Below are positions 10,761-20,718 of a DNA stretch of 64,000 nt, piece by piece (within the stretch, counting starts at the first letter, position 1; every line of letters begins with the position of its first letter). A model generated the notes under the pieces. It was not told the origin of the DNA. It worked only from the letters and a program-made list of their open reading frames with translations, and ran no database searches. The stretch is from the NCBI RefSeq assembly GCF_021130785.1, contig NW_025776244.1, forward strand, positions 1-64,000. Direction: 5' to 3'. The DNA comes from Homalodisca vitripennis. Its lineage: Eukaryota > Arthropoda > Insecta > Hemiptera > Cicadellidae. The position numbers and the translations under genes are program-made.

Positions 10761-11684
10761 GCCACAAACCGCGGGCCAAGGCGACGAAAAGAAATGTAAC
10801 GACTGGAAAGAACACTTGTGAACCTAGAGTAGGAGCCTTAGTTAAGAGTCGTGAAACCGCCCGAGTAGATAAAGAAATACGAATAGTTCCGGTTGTGAAA
10901 GATTTAGCCGAGGAACTAGTTGCCATGGGGCGTGTGGATAATGCCGAGGGAAAGATATTAATTGATACCGGTGCTCAGGTGTCGCTCATCAAACGTGGAG
11001 CCGCTGTAGCTCCGATGACAAAGCCTGACTTGATTATCCGGGGAATTTCAGGACGAACTCTGAAGATTTACGGCAGGGAAAAAGTGACTTTGATGTTAAA
11101 GCCGGGTGTGCCGGTGAAAGGGAACTTTGTTGTGAGTAACCTACCCCGTGGGTATTTAGCCGTGTTAGGTTGTGATATTCTGAAAGAGGGAAGTGCATCG
11201 ATAGACATCACGGAAGGTGTTCTCCGTATGTCTGGAAATGACATTTGGTTAAATCGGTTGCACAGGGGTGAGAGTGTCCCCGATTCAGGTAGGCAAGTAG
11301 TTGCGTCGCGCCACGAAAAGGCACAGGCCCCTACTACGACACCTGAGGTTGTCCGAGTGGCTAAACGCCAGGAAAGTTGTATAGAGGATTACGTGTATAA
11401 CGCAAAAGATGTCACAATACCCGCGCGGAGTGAGAAACTGGTTCAGTTGAAGTTAAGCAAATTTAGATCTACGACTAATGATAATCTGGAGGGTTCGGAT
11501 GTAGTGGTCGAACCAGTGGGTCTTACCATACAGGGCGTGTATTTGGCACGAGTATTAAACGAAAATAGTGAACAATAAATGTTGGGCGAAGGCTGTGAAT
11601 GTAAGTGGCGAAGAAGTATCCCTTACGGTAAATTCTAAATTTGGAATAGTGGAATCAGTTAGTAATGATACGCTAGATAAGGTC
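10700..11684 (+). pseudogene. pol: Outer element pol: aspartic protease and linker
   Basis: Open in the -1 frame from 10700 to 11578. The retropepsin motif IDTGAQVSL has its catalytic Asp codon at 10964-10966, and a flap/C-terminal block with 'GYLAVLGCDIL' follows near 11151-11187, as in Ty3/Gypsy proteases. After the protease comes the typical Gypsy linker ('GVYLARVLNE', then 'AKAVNVSGEEVSL', 'GIVESV'). It crosses a frameshift near 11560-11570 at a run of A bases and a stop at 11576-11578. In ordinary Gypsy pol this linker leads straight into the 'EYRDVFA' entry of RT; here it leads into the SGNH-like segment instead. Protease identity is secure. Confidence 0.85.
10706..10749 (+). promoter_or_regulatory. 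Putative -1 ribosomal frameshift signal (gag to pro-pol)
   Basis: The heptamer GGGAAAC (10706-10712) lies in gag phase as G GGA AAC, the X XXY YYZ form needed for -1 slippage. It is 6 nt after the last stop (TAG 10697-10699) in the protease frame and 46 nt before the gag stop. Six nt downstream a GC-rich stem-loop can form: GGGG 10719-10722 with CCCC 10746-10749 and GTGG 10726-10729 with CCAC 10738-10741. The same heptamer class is used by known retroviruses. The pro-pol frame is exactly -1 relative to gag. Confidence 0.75.
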
Positions 11685-12274
11685 AAACGTAAGATAGTCT
11701 TGATAGCGGATAGTCACGGTCGCGGAATTCAGCAGCTATTGGAAGAGAGGTTTGCCAGGGAACTTTGAGCTCAGTTCGTGGTTTGTACCTAATGGTAAGC
11801 TTAAAGATGCGATGGGTAATCTTAAAAGAGAGATTGCACAGCTGACTCAGGGTGATACGGTACTGGTGATGGCAGGAACCAACGACGTGGATAGAGGTGC
11901 TCCTTACTCGCGCACCCTACAACAAGCCTTTCAATCAATACCTAATAAGTGGGATGCTCGCATTGTAGTTATGGAAATTCCTGATAGGTTCGACAAGAAT
12001 GTAATAGGAGATCTGAAGAGAGCGAATGATCTACTTAGATCCTTCGTAAAAAGAACCAATTCGGAGGGACGGGGAAGGATGTCCTTCTGTGAGATGCGTT
12101 GAAGGCGCTTGTATACCAAGCATGGGCTACACCTCAATGAAGAGGGAAAAGCTGAAACTCGCAGAGTTGATGCGGAAGACCATCTTGGATGATGTAGATG
12201 TGACAACGAAGCGAGTAGGACTAGCTATCAAAGAATACGAATCGTTTGATAAATGTGTAGATGAAAAAATTTGA
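11685..12274 (+). pseudogene. SGNH/GDSL esterase-like domain embedded in pol between protease and RT
   Basis: The segment carries the ordered blocks of an SGNH hydrolase. Block I is KRKIVLIADSHGRGI, with the nucleophile Ser codon at 11712-11714. An 'FVPNGKL' region in the position of block II follows near 11782-11802. Block III is VLVMAGTNDV (Asn codon 11881-11883), then 'MEIPDRFDK' near 11971-11997, and block V 'YTKHGLHLNEEGK' (His codon 12130-12132). A C-terminal helix 'KLAELMRKTI' follows. SGNH proteins are mostly esterases or lipases, and related domains occur in ORF1 of CR1/L2-type LINEs. The domain is spread over several frames, with breaks near 11755, 12100 and 12145. It joins the RT frame near 12265-12271 at a run of A bases, so it is in pol context, not a separate gene. 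Ser, Asn and His are present. Activity and substrate are unknown; a role in membrane or particle processing would be speculation. Confidence 0.82.
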
Positions 12275-14866
12275 GACTACCCGAGCGACAAGAGGTTAAA
12301 AGAGTACTAGAGGAATACAGGGACGTGTTTGCGCATAGTGAGGCCCAGCCTCTGCAATGCACATCGGCCGTAAAACACGTTATCCATACGGGAAATGCTG
12401 CGCCCATTTATAAGAAAGCTTATCGGGTTCCATTTCATCAGAAACCCATAGTGGATGAGTTGATTAAAGACCAACTGGACAAGGGGATAATAACTCCTAG
12501 TCATAGCCCGTGGGCGTCGCCTGTAGTCATCGTCCCGAAGAAATCTGTGGATGGCAGTAAGAAATATCGTTTCTGCGTAGACTTTAGAGCAGTCAACGCT
12601 GTGACTGTACCTGATTGTATATCCTCTACCCAACATCGCTGAGACACTTGACACGCTGGGAGGTTGTACCATGTATACTACACATGACTTGAGAAGTGGT
12701 TATCATCAGATTATGGTAGATGAGGAAAGTCGACCGAAAACTGCCTTTAATGTGCCAGGAGGTCACTATGAGTATCTACGTATGCCCTTTGGACTGTCTA
12801 CGGCGCCTGCAACATTTCAGCGCCTCATGGATTCAGTTCTTATGGGATTAAAAGAGGAAAAGTGTTTAGTGTATCTGGACGATATTATCTTGTTCTCGAA
12901 AGATTTGGCTTCGCATTTGTCGCATTTGAGTGAAGTGTTGAGTAAGCTACGTGATGTGAATCTGAGCGTGCAACTCAGTAAATGTAAATTTGCAGTAGGC
13001 GAGGTTAACTACCTGGGTCATGTAATAACTGGCCATGGTGTAGAACCCGACCCAGGAAAGATTAAGGCTGTAGAGGGATTCCCTGTACCTAAGACTGTAA
13101 AAGATGTACGGTCCTTTTTAGGTTTGGCCGGATATTACCGCCGGTTTATAGAAGGCTTTGCTGCCATTGGGAAACCTCTTTTTGACTTAACCAAGCAAGG
13201 GAAGGATTTCGATTGGGATCAAGAGTGCCAAACTGCGTTTGAGACACTTAAGCAGAAGCTAGTCTCATCACCAGTGTTGGTCTTCCCCGATTTCAGTAAG
13301 CCGTTCACCTTGGCTACTGATGCCAGTATTGACGCTCTAGGGGCTGTATTGTCCCAAGAAGTAGATGGAGAAGAACATCCAGTCGCGTACGCTTCTCGCA
13401 CTCTTTGTCCTGCTGAAAGGAATTATTCTACGACCGAAAGAGAACTGCTAGGTTTAGTATGGGCTACAAAGTATTTTAGATGTTATTTATTAGGCCGTGA
13501 ATTTAAGGCTGTGACAGATCACGCAGCACTAAAGTGGATGTTATCTTTGAAAGATCCAAGTAGTAGACTAATGAGGTGGGCGTTGAGGCTTGCTGAGTTC
13601 ACTTACACCGTGGAACACAAGCCGGGAAAGAGACATACCAACGCTGATGCTCTCAGTAGAGCTATGTGCGCAGCTACTCGCAGGGACGAGCTCCCTGTGG
13701 TTGACCTTGCCACACTGCGTGAGCATCAAAAGAATGATCCTCATTGTCAAGAGTTAAGGAAGGCCAAGTGTTTTAAGTTGAGCCCAGAAAAGATCCTGTA
13801 CAGAGTGAGCGGAGGTGACAAGAAGATTGTGGTCCCCTCATCTCTTACTCGTGAGGTAATCAGGTTGAACCATGAACTGCCAACGACGGGACATGCAGCG
13901 GTGGCTAAGACGTTAGACCGTATTAAGGCAAAATTCTGGTGGAAGGGCATGGATAAGGACGTATTAGACTCTGTGCGTTCGTGCCACAGTTGTAGTCAAC
14001 GAACCAACTATGGAAAGGCAAAGGCCCCCCTTGGAACGTTGTTTAACGAGCCCAAGGTTCCTTTCGAAGTAATGGCAGCCGACATAGTAGGGCCCTTGCC
14101 CATCAGTGAGTCGAGAAACGTGTACATCTTGAGTGTGATGGATCATTTCACACGGTATTGTGAATTTATACCACTGCCTGACCAAACAGCAGACCAGGTG
14201 GCTCGAGCCCTAGTGCAGAGAGTGATTACTAAGTTTGGTGTTCCCAAGGCTTTGATTACAGATCAAGGGGCGAACTTTACCTCTGACCTGATCAAACAGT
14301 TGTGCAAATTCTTGCACATCAGGAAAATCCAGACTACAGGGTTTCACCCACAGAGTAATGGTCGGCTAGAGAGAGTACACGCGACTATTGCCAAAATGCT
14401 TAGTCACTTTGTGAACCGTCATCAGACTGATTGGGATGAATATCTCCCATATATAACTATGGCTTATAACAGTCAAAGCCATGAGGCTACGGGATTTTCG
14501 CCGTACGAAATGTTGTTTGGGCGAAAAATGGAAGCTCCTATGGAGGGTGACTTGACTATCACGGAAGATAACGAGGTATTTGGTGATCATGTAGAGACTC
14601 TGCGCGCGAAGTTAAAGGAAACCCATGAAGTTGCTGCGCGACGTAAGGCATTGGCCAGGGCCAAGTATGAAAGGCAGTACAACAAAAAGGTGAAGGATTC
14701 GTTGTACGAGGAAGGCCAGTACGTTCTGCTGCACGTGCCGAGTATCGGACGTCACAGAGTGAAGAAACTGTCAAAACTATGGAAGGGTCCCTACAGGATA
14801 GTCAAGGTGTTATCGTCGTTGAATTTAGTTTTGAAAGTGAGAAATAGAGAAATCGTGGTTCACGTG
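12271..14866 (+). pseudogene. pol: Outer element pol: reverse transcriptase, RNase H, integrase (main part)
   Basis: The RT N-terminal part (12271-12642) contains 'EEYRDVFAHSEAQPL', 'ITPSHSPWASPVVIVPKK' and 'FCVDFRAVN'. One extra base near 12620 shifts it into the frame that stays open from about 12620 to the inner-element insertion. That long frame carries the RT active site YLDD (from 12872), RT thumb 'FLGLAGYYRRFI', and RNase H ('LATDASIDALGAVLSQ', 'TTERELLGLVW', 'TDHAALKWM'). Integrase has an HHCC zinc-binding region ('HELPTTGHA...CHSC') and catalytic DD35E (D in 'AADIVG', D in 'TDQGANF', E in 'GRLERVH', 35 residues between the last two). The GPY/F module 'KLWKGPYRIVKVL' lies near 14780-14820. 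The frame is cut at 14866 by the inner element; the apparent last residues and stop to 14884 are LTR sequence. Coding continues at 20371. No chromodomain is seen. Confidence 0.95.
14862..14866. other. Target-site duplication of inner element, left copy (ACGTG)
   Basis: ACGTG here is repeated at 20369-20373 immediately after the inner 3' LTR. It is a 5-bp duplication as made by Ty3/Gypsy integrases. Removing the element and one copy restores the outer pol reading frame. Confidence 0.95.
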
Positions 14867-15203
14867 TGTGGTGTACATATCTGAATCTAATATAAATAGT
14901 CAGCTATCTAAAATATATTTGTCAAGATAGGAATGTTGATTATCGATCTGGCCGTCGGCGGTTATATGTATGTGACGTCATATGAGACCATACTGTTTGA
15001 ATAAATCCTATTGGCTACTGAGGTCACGCCACTTCTCCCCGCCAACGTTCCTTACCATTCCAGCAGCTAGTGTTCTGCCCAGTCCAGTTTTACCCACGGT
15101 CCGTGAAACCCGCGTCCTCCCGACCAAGATGTAGTCCAATAGTTTTCCTGAATTGGTGTAATTTTATTACCCAGAACTATTACCACCGGCCACGAACATC
15201 ACA
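14867..15203 (+). repeat. 5' LTR of inner element (337 bp)
   Basis: Matches 20027-20368 with about one substitution and five single-base indels. A TATA box TATAAATA lies at 14891-14898 and AATAAA at 15000-15005, marking likely U3/R and R/U5 limits. The other family copy has only the 3' LTR (41836-42174), which differs by several substitutions. Confidence 0.95.
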
Positions 15204-15205
15204 AA

Positions 15206-15223
15206 TGGCGACGAGGATTTGTG
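15206..15223 (+). other. Primer binding site candidate of inner element
   Basis: TGGCGACGAGGATTTGTG starts 2 nt after the 5' LTR, beginning with TGG as expected for a tRNA 3' end complement. The tRNA is not assigned. Confidence 0.55.
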
Positions 15224-15480
15224 GAAATTAGTGCGAAATTCCGAGTGTACATCGCCGCTGGACATCAACAGTGAACACCACGTGCGCGAACAACACGAGG
15301 ACAGTTTTGATCGAGTGAACATCACAAAATGGCGAGTGAACATCACGGACAGTACGAATTTTCTTTAGTTTCAAACCAATTAGTGTGGGAGGAAGTGTAG
15401 TGTGCAACAAAATTATTTTAGCTACGAGTTGATGTGGCAAGTACAATTAGACGAACTACCGTTTTCCTGTAACTAATATA
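15224..15480 (+). other. Leader of inner element
   Basis: Untranslated stretch between PBS and gag ATG, with two imperfect repeats of 'gaacatcac' type (near 15268 and 15318-15345). No gene. Confidence 0.6.
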
Positions 15481-16560
15481 ATGGCGCAAATAGGCGTTAT
15501 CGGGGAATATGACGGGTCAGTTGAAACCTGGGCGTCATACATCGAACGTTTTTGAGCTGTATGTGGACTGTAATAGCATTGACGCGGGTAAAAAGGTCAG
15601 TACGCTTTTAACTGTGATAGGAGTAAAAACGTATAGTTTGTTGAGAGACCTGTGCACTCCTAATAAACCGTCGGAAAAGACATTTAATGAACTGGTGCAA
15701 CTTGTGCAAAAACATTTATTCCCGACTCCTAGCTTCATCGCGGAGCGATATCGTTTTAGTAAGCGAGTACAGTTGGAAGGCGAGTCGGTTGCCGAGTATA
15801 TTGCAAATTTGAAAAAAATGACAACCCATTGTGACTTTGGCGCGTCGCTAAATGATTACTTGAGAGACAGACTGGTGAGTGGCATCAGAAGTGAAAGTGC
15901 CAAACAAAAACTTTTATCGGAAGCCTCGTTAACGTTCGAGCAAGCGACCAAAATAGTGCTTTCAATGGAGCAAGCAGAAAAATCGGCGGCAGCTCTATCA
16001 GTCGGAAGACCCGAGCGGATCCATCAGTTGAGCAGCGTGATGGCCAGGAGGGGGAGATTCGGAAATGGCGCACCGCATTCCCAGACGCATTCCCAGACAG
16101 CACGGAGCGACAACGCTGGAGCGGCCTGGAAGGGAGCAGGGGGAACAGCCAAGGTCAGCGGCGGCACGTCACCAGGGGCCTTCTGGATGGCAGCGGCGAT
16201 CTCCGCCAGGTGGCAGTGGCAGTGCGCAATGTTTATGTTGTGGCCTCACAGGGCATTTCCGTTCACAGTGCAGGTTATTAGGTGTGAAGTGTCATTTCTG
16301 TGGTAAACAAAACCACATAGCAAAAGTGTGTCGTTCTAAGTTAGCTGGTCGGCAAGGTACAAATGTAAATAGAGATAAGACTAATTTTAGAGATAGTAAA
16401 AGCATTGGGAATTCCAAAAATTATCGCAAACATAACTACCTAGAAGGTGTTGATGACAGTAATCAGGTGTCAGGGGACACTGAGCAATTTGTGGAGGATG
16501 TAGCCAATTTATTTAGAATGAATGAAAAGGTGACTGACAGGGTCAAGGTAGACCCAATTC
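15481..16560 (+). pseudogene. gag: Inner element gag
   Basis: The ATG at 15481 begins a Mag-type Gag N-terminus ('GEYDGSVETWASYIERF'), which meets TGA after an apparent one-base change near 15553. The capsid frame continues ('ELYVDCNSID', 'TYSLLRDLC', 'GESVAEYIANLKKM', 'YLRDRLVSGI') to about 16000. A further shift near 16050 leads into the Arg/Gly/Gln-rich linker and two intact CX2CX4HX4C zinc knuckles (CLCCGLTGHFRSQC near 16229-16270 and CHFCGKQNHIAKVC near 16289-16330). The frame then runs towards protease and meets a stop at 16581-16583. In the second copy the same junction is uninterrupted into protease, which suggests that intact members encode one Gag-Pol frame. Gag packages element RNA into particles. 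Confidence 0.88.
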
Positions 16561-19500
16561 AGCTTGATTTATTTAATTGTTAATGGTAAAAGCTTAACGT
16601 TTGAGGTTGATACAGGTGCTTCTGTGAGTGTTTGCAGTGAGGAATATTACAATTCTCATTTCCAGATGTGTAAATTAGAACCTAGTGAGTTGACACTCAG
16701 CTCTTATACCGATCAACCTATCACACCTGTAGGCAAGATCAAAGTTAAAGTTAATTATAACAAAGTAAACAAAGTAATGGACTTGTATGTCATCAAGTCC
16801 GGTGCTCATCCACTTATAGGTAGGGAATGGTTAAGTGCTCTAGGGGTTGAAATTTCGTTTAAAAATAATGACAGGTTATTTGAGATAAGTAAGACCGATG
16901 CCGATAGTTGTCTTGAACTTAAGAACAAGTTGTTCAAAGAATTTCCTAAGGTATTCAGTGACGAGATAGGTTGTTTTAAAAGGCGAGCCTGTAAAGTTAA
17001 AAGTAAAAGAAAACACAGTTCCTAAATATTTCAAACCTAGGCCAATACCTTTTTCCCTGAAAGCCAAGGTTGAAAACGAACTAGCTAGGCTAGTAGATGA
17101 GAAAGTGTTAATACCTGTAAGTAGCTCAGATTGGGGTACGCCCATAGTTCCTGTATTAAAGAAATGTGGTTCAGTCAGGATTTGCGGTGATTTTAAAGTA
17201 ACCTTGAACCCTTGTTTAGAAGTAGAAAAATTTCCGTTACCAAGAATAGATGAGTTGTTCGCAAACCTGCAAAAGGGCGAAAAGTTTAGTAAGATCGATT
17301 TGTGTCAAGCATATACCCAATTAGAGTTAGATCCAGAGTCTCAGAAACTGTGTACCATAAGTACACACAAAGGTTTATTTTGTTATTCCCGTGTTCCTTT
17401 TGGCATAACGTCAGCAAGTGCTATTTTTCAAAAGAAAATAGAGCAGACTCTCCAGGGTATAGATCAAATTGCAGTATTTTTAGATGATATTCTAATAACC
17501 GCTGAAAATGATAAGGCTCATTATGAGAAGTTAAGAGAAGTGTGTAAGAGGTTAAATGAGAAAGGCTTAACTGTCAAAAAGAGTAAATGTACTTTCTTTG
17601 CTAATCAAGTAGAGTATTTGGGGTTTGTCATTGACAAACACGGTTTGCACACCGATCCCAAGAAAGTAGAAGCAATCAAGAACGCACCTATCCCAAAGAA
17701 TGTCACAGAAATTAAATCGCTAATTGGGCTAATTAACTATTATTCTAAATTTCTTCCAAATTTGTCAAGCATTTTAAGCCCATTGTACAATTTGTTAAAG
17801 AAAGACGTTCCATTTGATTTCAACAGGCAATGTGTTCAGGCATTTGATAGAGTAAAAGAACTGCTAAGTAGTGAGACTATCTTAGCGCACTATGACGGCA
17901 AACTTCCGTTGAAGCTGGCGGTAGACGCGAGTTCTTTTGGACTAGGTGCGGTCCTGAGTGTTGTCACACCAGAAGGTATTGAAAAACCACTAGCATACCA
18001 GTCTAGAACGCTAACTAATGCTGAAAAGAACTACTCCCAGATCGATCGAGAGGCTCTAGCAATTGTCTGGGGCGTGAAGAAATTTAACCAATATCTGTAT
18101 GGTAGGGAATTTACTTTATGTACGGACCACAAACCGCTTCTATCAATATTTGGTCCTCATAAGGGTTTGTCAGTGTTTAGCGCCAGCAGATTGCAGCGCT
18201 ATAGTTTATTTTTGTCAGGGTACAAGTTCAATATAGAATATATAAAATCAGCTGATCACGGTAATGCCGACGCGTTCAGCAGGTTACCACTGACAATGAA
18301 AGAGCCGGAAGTGAGCGGCGACGACCACTGGAAGGGCAGTTATTTGCATTGTCTTTTGGAAAGCTCTGTGCCTTTAACTTTTGAAAATGTACAAGCAGAA
18401 ACGCTAAAAGATCCAATTTTATGTAAAGTTATTGGTTATGTAAGGCACGGGTGGCCCAATAGCATCCCTGGGGATAACAAGGAGTTGTTGCCATATTTTG
18501 CAAGGAGGGAAGAGTTGTCTATAGTAAATAATATATTGGTTTGGGGTTACAAAGTTGTCGTGCCTAGCAAAATGAGAAAATATGTGCTGGACGAGCTTCA
18601 CTCATCCCACATGGGTATAGTCAAAATGAAATCGATAGCTCGTAGTTATGTTTGGTGGCCTAATATTGATGATCAAATTGTGTCCCTGGCAAATAATTGT
18701 TTTTCCTGTTTAATGGAGAGAAATAACCCTAGCAAGTGTCAGCTGCATACGTGGCATTATCCCTCAAGTCCATGGCAAAGGCTTCACATGGATTATTTAG
18801 GTCCGATTAATGGAAAAATGTATCTACTAATTGTTGATGCGCACAGCAAGTGGCTGGAAGTGTTTCCTGTAGCTTCCACTTCAGCCAATGTAAGCCATAA
18901 ATCATTTAAGAGATTTGTTCAGTAGGTTTGGTCTGCCAGAGTCTGTCCCACAGTGACAATGGTCCACCATTTTCCTCATTCGAATTTCATAATTTTATGT
19001 CAAACAATGGTATCAGACATACTTTGAGTCCTCCATACCATCCCATGAGAGTAACGGTTTGGCAGAGAACTCTGTCAAATATGCTAAGAATAAGATCAAA
19101 TGTGCTTTACGTGATAAGAAAGATGTAAATATAGCTTTTAAGTAGAATATTGTTTGATTATCGAAATGCTGTTCATGCTACCACCAATGAGACCCCAGCA
19201 AAGTTGATGTTTAATAGGCAATTAAGAACTAGGTTAGATTTATTAAGGCCTAACCTGTCAATGACAGTTAGTAAAAGACAAGACAAGCAAAAGGAGTATT
19301 TCTCTGGAACTAAAAATTAGACTATTTTATCCTGGTCAAAATGTAATTGTTAGGGACTATCGCACCCGTGACAAATGGGTTAGTGCTACGGTAATTAAGC
19401 AGATCAGCAATGTTATATACGAAGTTGAATTGACGTCTGGCATTGTGTTCAGACGGCATATTGATCAGATTGTAGCCGTGCAGGGAGAGCCAGCTGATGT

Positions 19501-19805
19501 AAACAAACAGGTAGAATCAGCTGACGCTTTCGATGACAGTTCCTTTTTCCCCCCGGTCATGACGCCGGTGGTGGGGCGAGAGCCAATAGCAGTGAGTCCC
19601 CACTCTCCGCCGAGCGGCCGTGTGGCTCGCTCCCCTCCCCTCTCAGTGTCGTGCCGTTCTAACGGTAAAACAAACAGCTGATCGTGGCAACACGTCACCG
19701 GCTGCGACGGCAGCTGTCATGCCGCGCCAGCTGTTCCCAAACAACAACAATGATAGACGCTATCCTGTGCGGATTAGAAATCCCGTGGATAGGCTGAACT
19801 TGTAA
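16561..19805 (+). pseudogene. pol: Inner element pol: protease, RT, RNase H, integrase
   Basis: Protease has 'FEVDTGASVSVC' (near 16597-16632) and 'HPLIGREWLS'. A frameshift near 16980-17060 separates it from RT, which is open from about 17105 to 18925. RT has the active site FLDD (near 17480) and 'LIGLINYYSKFL'; RNase H has 'LAVDASSFGLGAVLS' and 'CTDHKPLLSIF'. Integrase shows the HHCC region ('HSSHMG...NNCFSC') and the first catalytic Asp ('MDYLGP'). The core is then broken by small insertions: one near 18893, an extra C near 18947, 'ag' near 19048 (destroying the local frame around the catalytic Glu) and one T near 19138. The C-terminal part ('WVSATVIKQISNVIYEV', 'RRHIDQI') ends with 'RIRNPVDRLNL' and a stop at 19803-19805. 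The other copy lacks several of these lesions but has others. Confidence 0.92.
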
Positions 19806-20013
19806 ATTATATTGTTTTGTTCTATTTTAGTTGGTTTCATTATATTGTTTTATTTGTCTTAGTTGTGATAACCAAAGCGTTCATACCATTTTGCTTTATT
19901 GTTAGTTTAAGGAAAATTTATTGATGTTACTGTATTAATGTGTTAATTGAATATCAACAATGTTTTTTTTGTTAAACTATGTAGTGTGTTATTTTGCAGT
20001 GTTTTTCAACTTT
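19806..20013 (+). other. 3' untranslated region of inner element
   Basis: AT-rich 0.2-kb stretch between the pol stop and polypurine tract, conserved in the second copy (41614-41822). Confidence 0.7.
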
Positions 20014-20026
20014 GGAAGGGAGGAAA
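20014..20026 (+). other. Polypurine tract of inner element
   Basis: GGAAGGGAGGAAA immediately precedes the 3' LTR, the expected plus-strand primer. Same tract at 41823-41835. Confidence 0.85.
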
Positions 20027-20368
20027 TGTGGTGTACATATCTGAATCTAATATAAATAGTCAGCTATCTAAAATATATTTGTCAAGATAGGAATGTTGAT
20101 TATCGATCTGGCCGTCGGCGGTTATATGTATGTGACGTCATATGAGACCATACTGTTTTGAATAAATCCTAATTGGCTACTGAGGTCACGCCACTTCTCC
20201 CCGCCAACGTTCCTTACCATTCCAGCAGCTAGTGTTCTGCCCAGTCCAGTTTTACCCACGGGTCCGTGAAAACCCGCGTCCTCCCGACCAAGATGTAGTC
20301 CAATAGTTTTCCTGAATTGGTGTAATTTTATTACCCAGAAATTATTACCACCGGCCACGAACATCACA
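20027..20368 (+). repeat. 3' LTR of inner element (342 bp)
   Basis: Partner of 14867-15203. Ends ACATCACA at 20368, followed by the ACGTG duplication at 20369-20373. Nearly all differences from the 5' LTR are one-base length changes in short runs. Confidence 0.95.
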
Positions 20369-20604
20369 ACGTGAATCGAGTAAAGCCGTACGTGAGTAGA
20401 ACCAAGGTGAACCAGGTGCCGGAAGTGCACGTTGACGACGATGTTGGCGATATCGAGATTCCAGACTCGAATATCTGTATTGGTGAGGGAACACCATCAG
20501 CAGATGATGGTATCCCTGTACCAAGTGTTGGCACACCTCGTACGGGAAATAGGTTGCCACGTGTAAAAAGGAGGCCAGCACGCCTCGAAGACTATGTGCT
20601 ATAG
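20369..20604 (+). pseudogene. pol: Outer element pol, C-terminal tail after the nested insertion
   Basis: After removal of the inner element and one ACGTG copy, the outer pol frame runs on here for about 75 codons to TAG at 20602-20604. The tail is Asp/Pro/Gly-rich in the middle ('VDDDVGDIEIPDS') and basic near the end ('RVKRRPARLEDY'), a common make-up for Gypsy integrase C-termini. It is physically separated from its promoter-proximal part by 5.5 kb. The frame continuity is direct evidence that the insertion site is correctly defined. Confidence 0.88.
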
Positions 20605-20708
20605 TTGGGAATTATATCGGTGGTGCTTTGACAAGTGGGAAGTGCTTGACATGCTTATGGGACTGGTGTTTCGTGTTGTAAAGGTAAAACTCGATATAAA
20701 TTTGAAGT

Positions 20709-20718
20709 TCTGTTTCAG
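20709..20718 (+). promoter_or_regulatory. Putative env splice acceptor
   Basis: TCTGTTTCAG ends at 20718, a good 3' splice site with a short pyrimidine-rich run. The next two bases complete the phase-1 codon left by the donor at 8454, and the env signal-peptide frame starts at 20721. No ATG precedes the signal peptide in that frame, so an upstream exon is needed. Confidence 0.55.

Larger units (their letters stand above)
14867..20368 (+). mobile_element. Inner element: Mag-like Ty3/Gypsy retrotransposon nested in outer pol
   Basis: Complete 5.5-kb element with 337/342-bp LTRs (TGTGGTGTAC...ACATCACA), an ACGTG target duplication, a PBS candidate, gag, pol and a polypurine tract; no env. Gag begins with the 'W.SYIER' region and RT/integrase resemble the Mag (K02A2.6-like) lineage. 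It inserted in the same orientation as its host, near the C-terminus of the outer integrase. It therefore post-dates the outer insertion and splits its pol. Several single-base indels interrupt gag and pol, many absent from the other copy at 37695-42174. Confidence 0.95.

Noticed and set aside
12307..12672. 121-codon minus-strand frame
   Set aside because: Antisense shadow of the RT N-terminal part.
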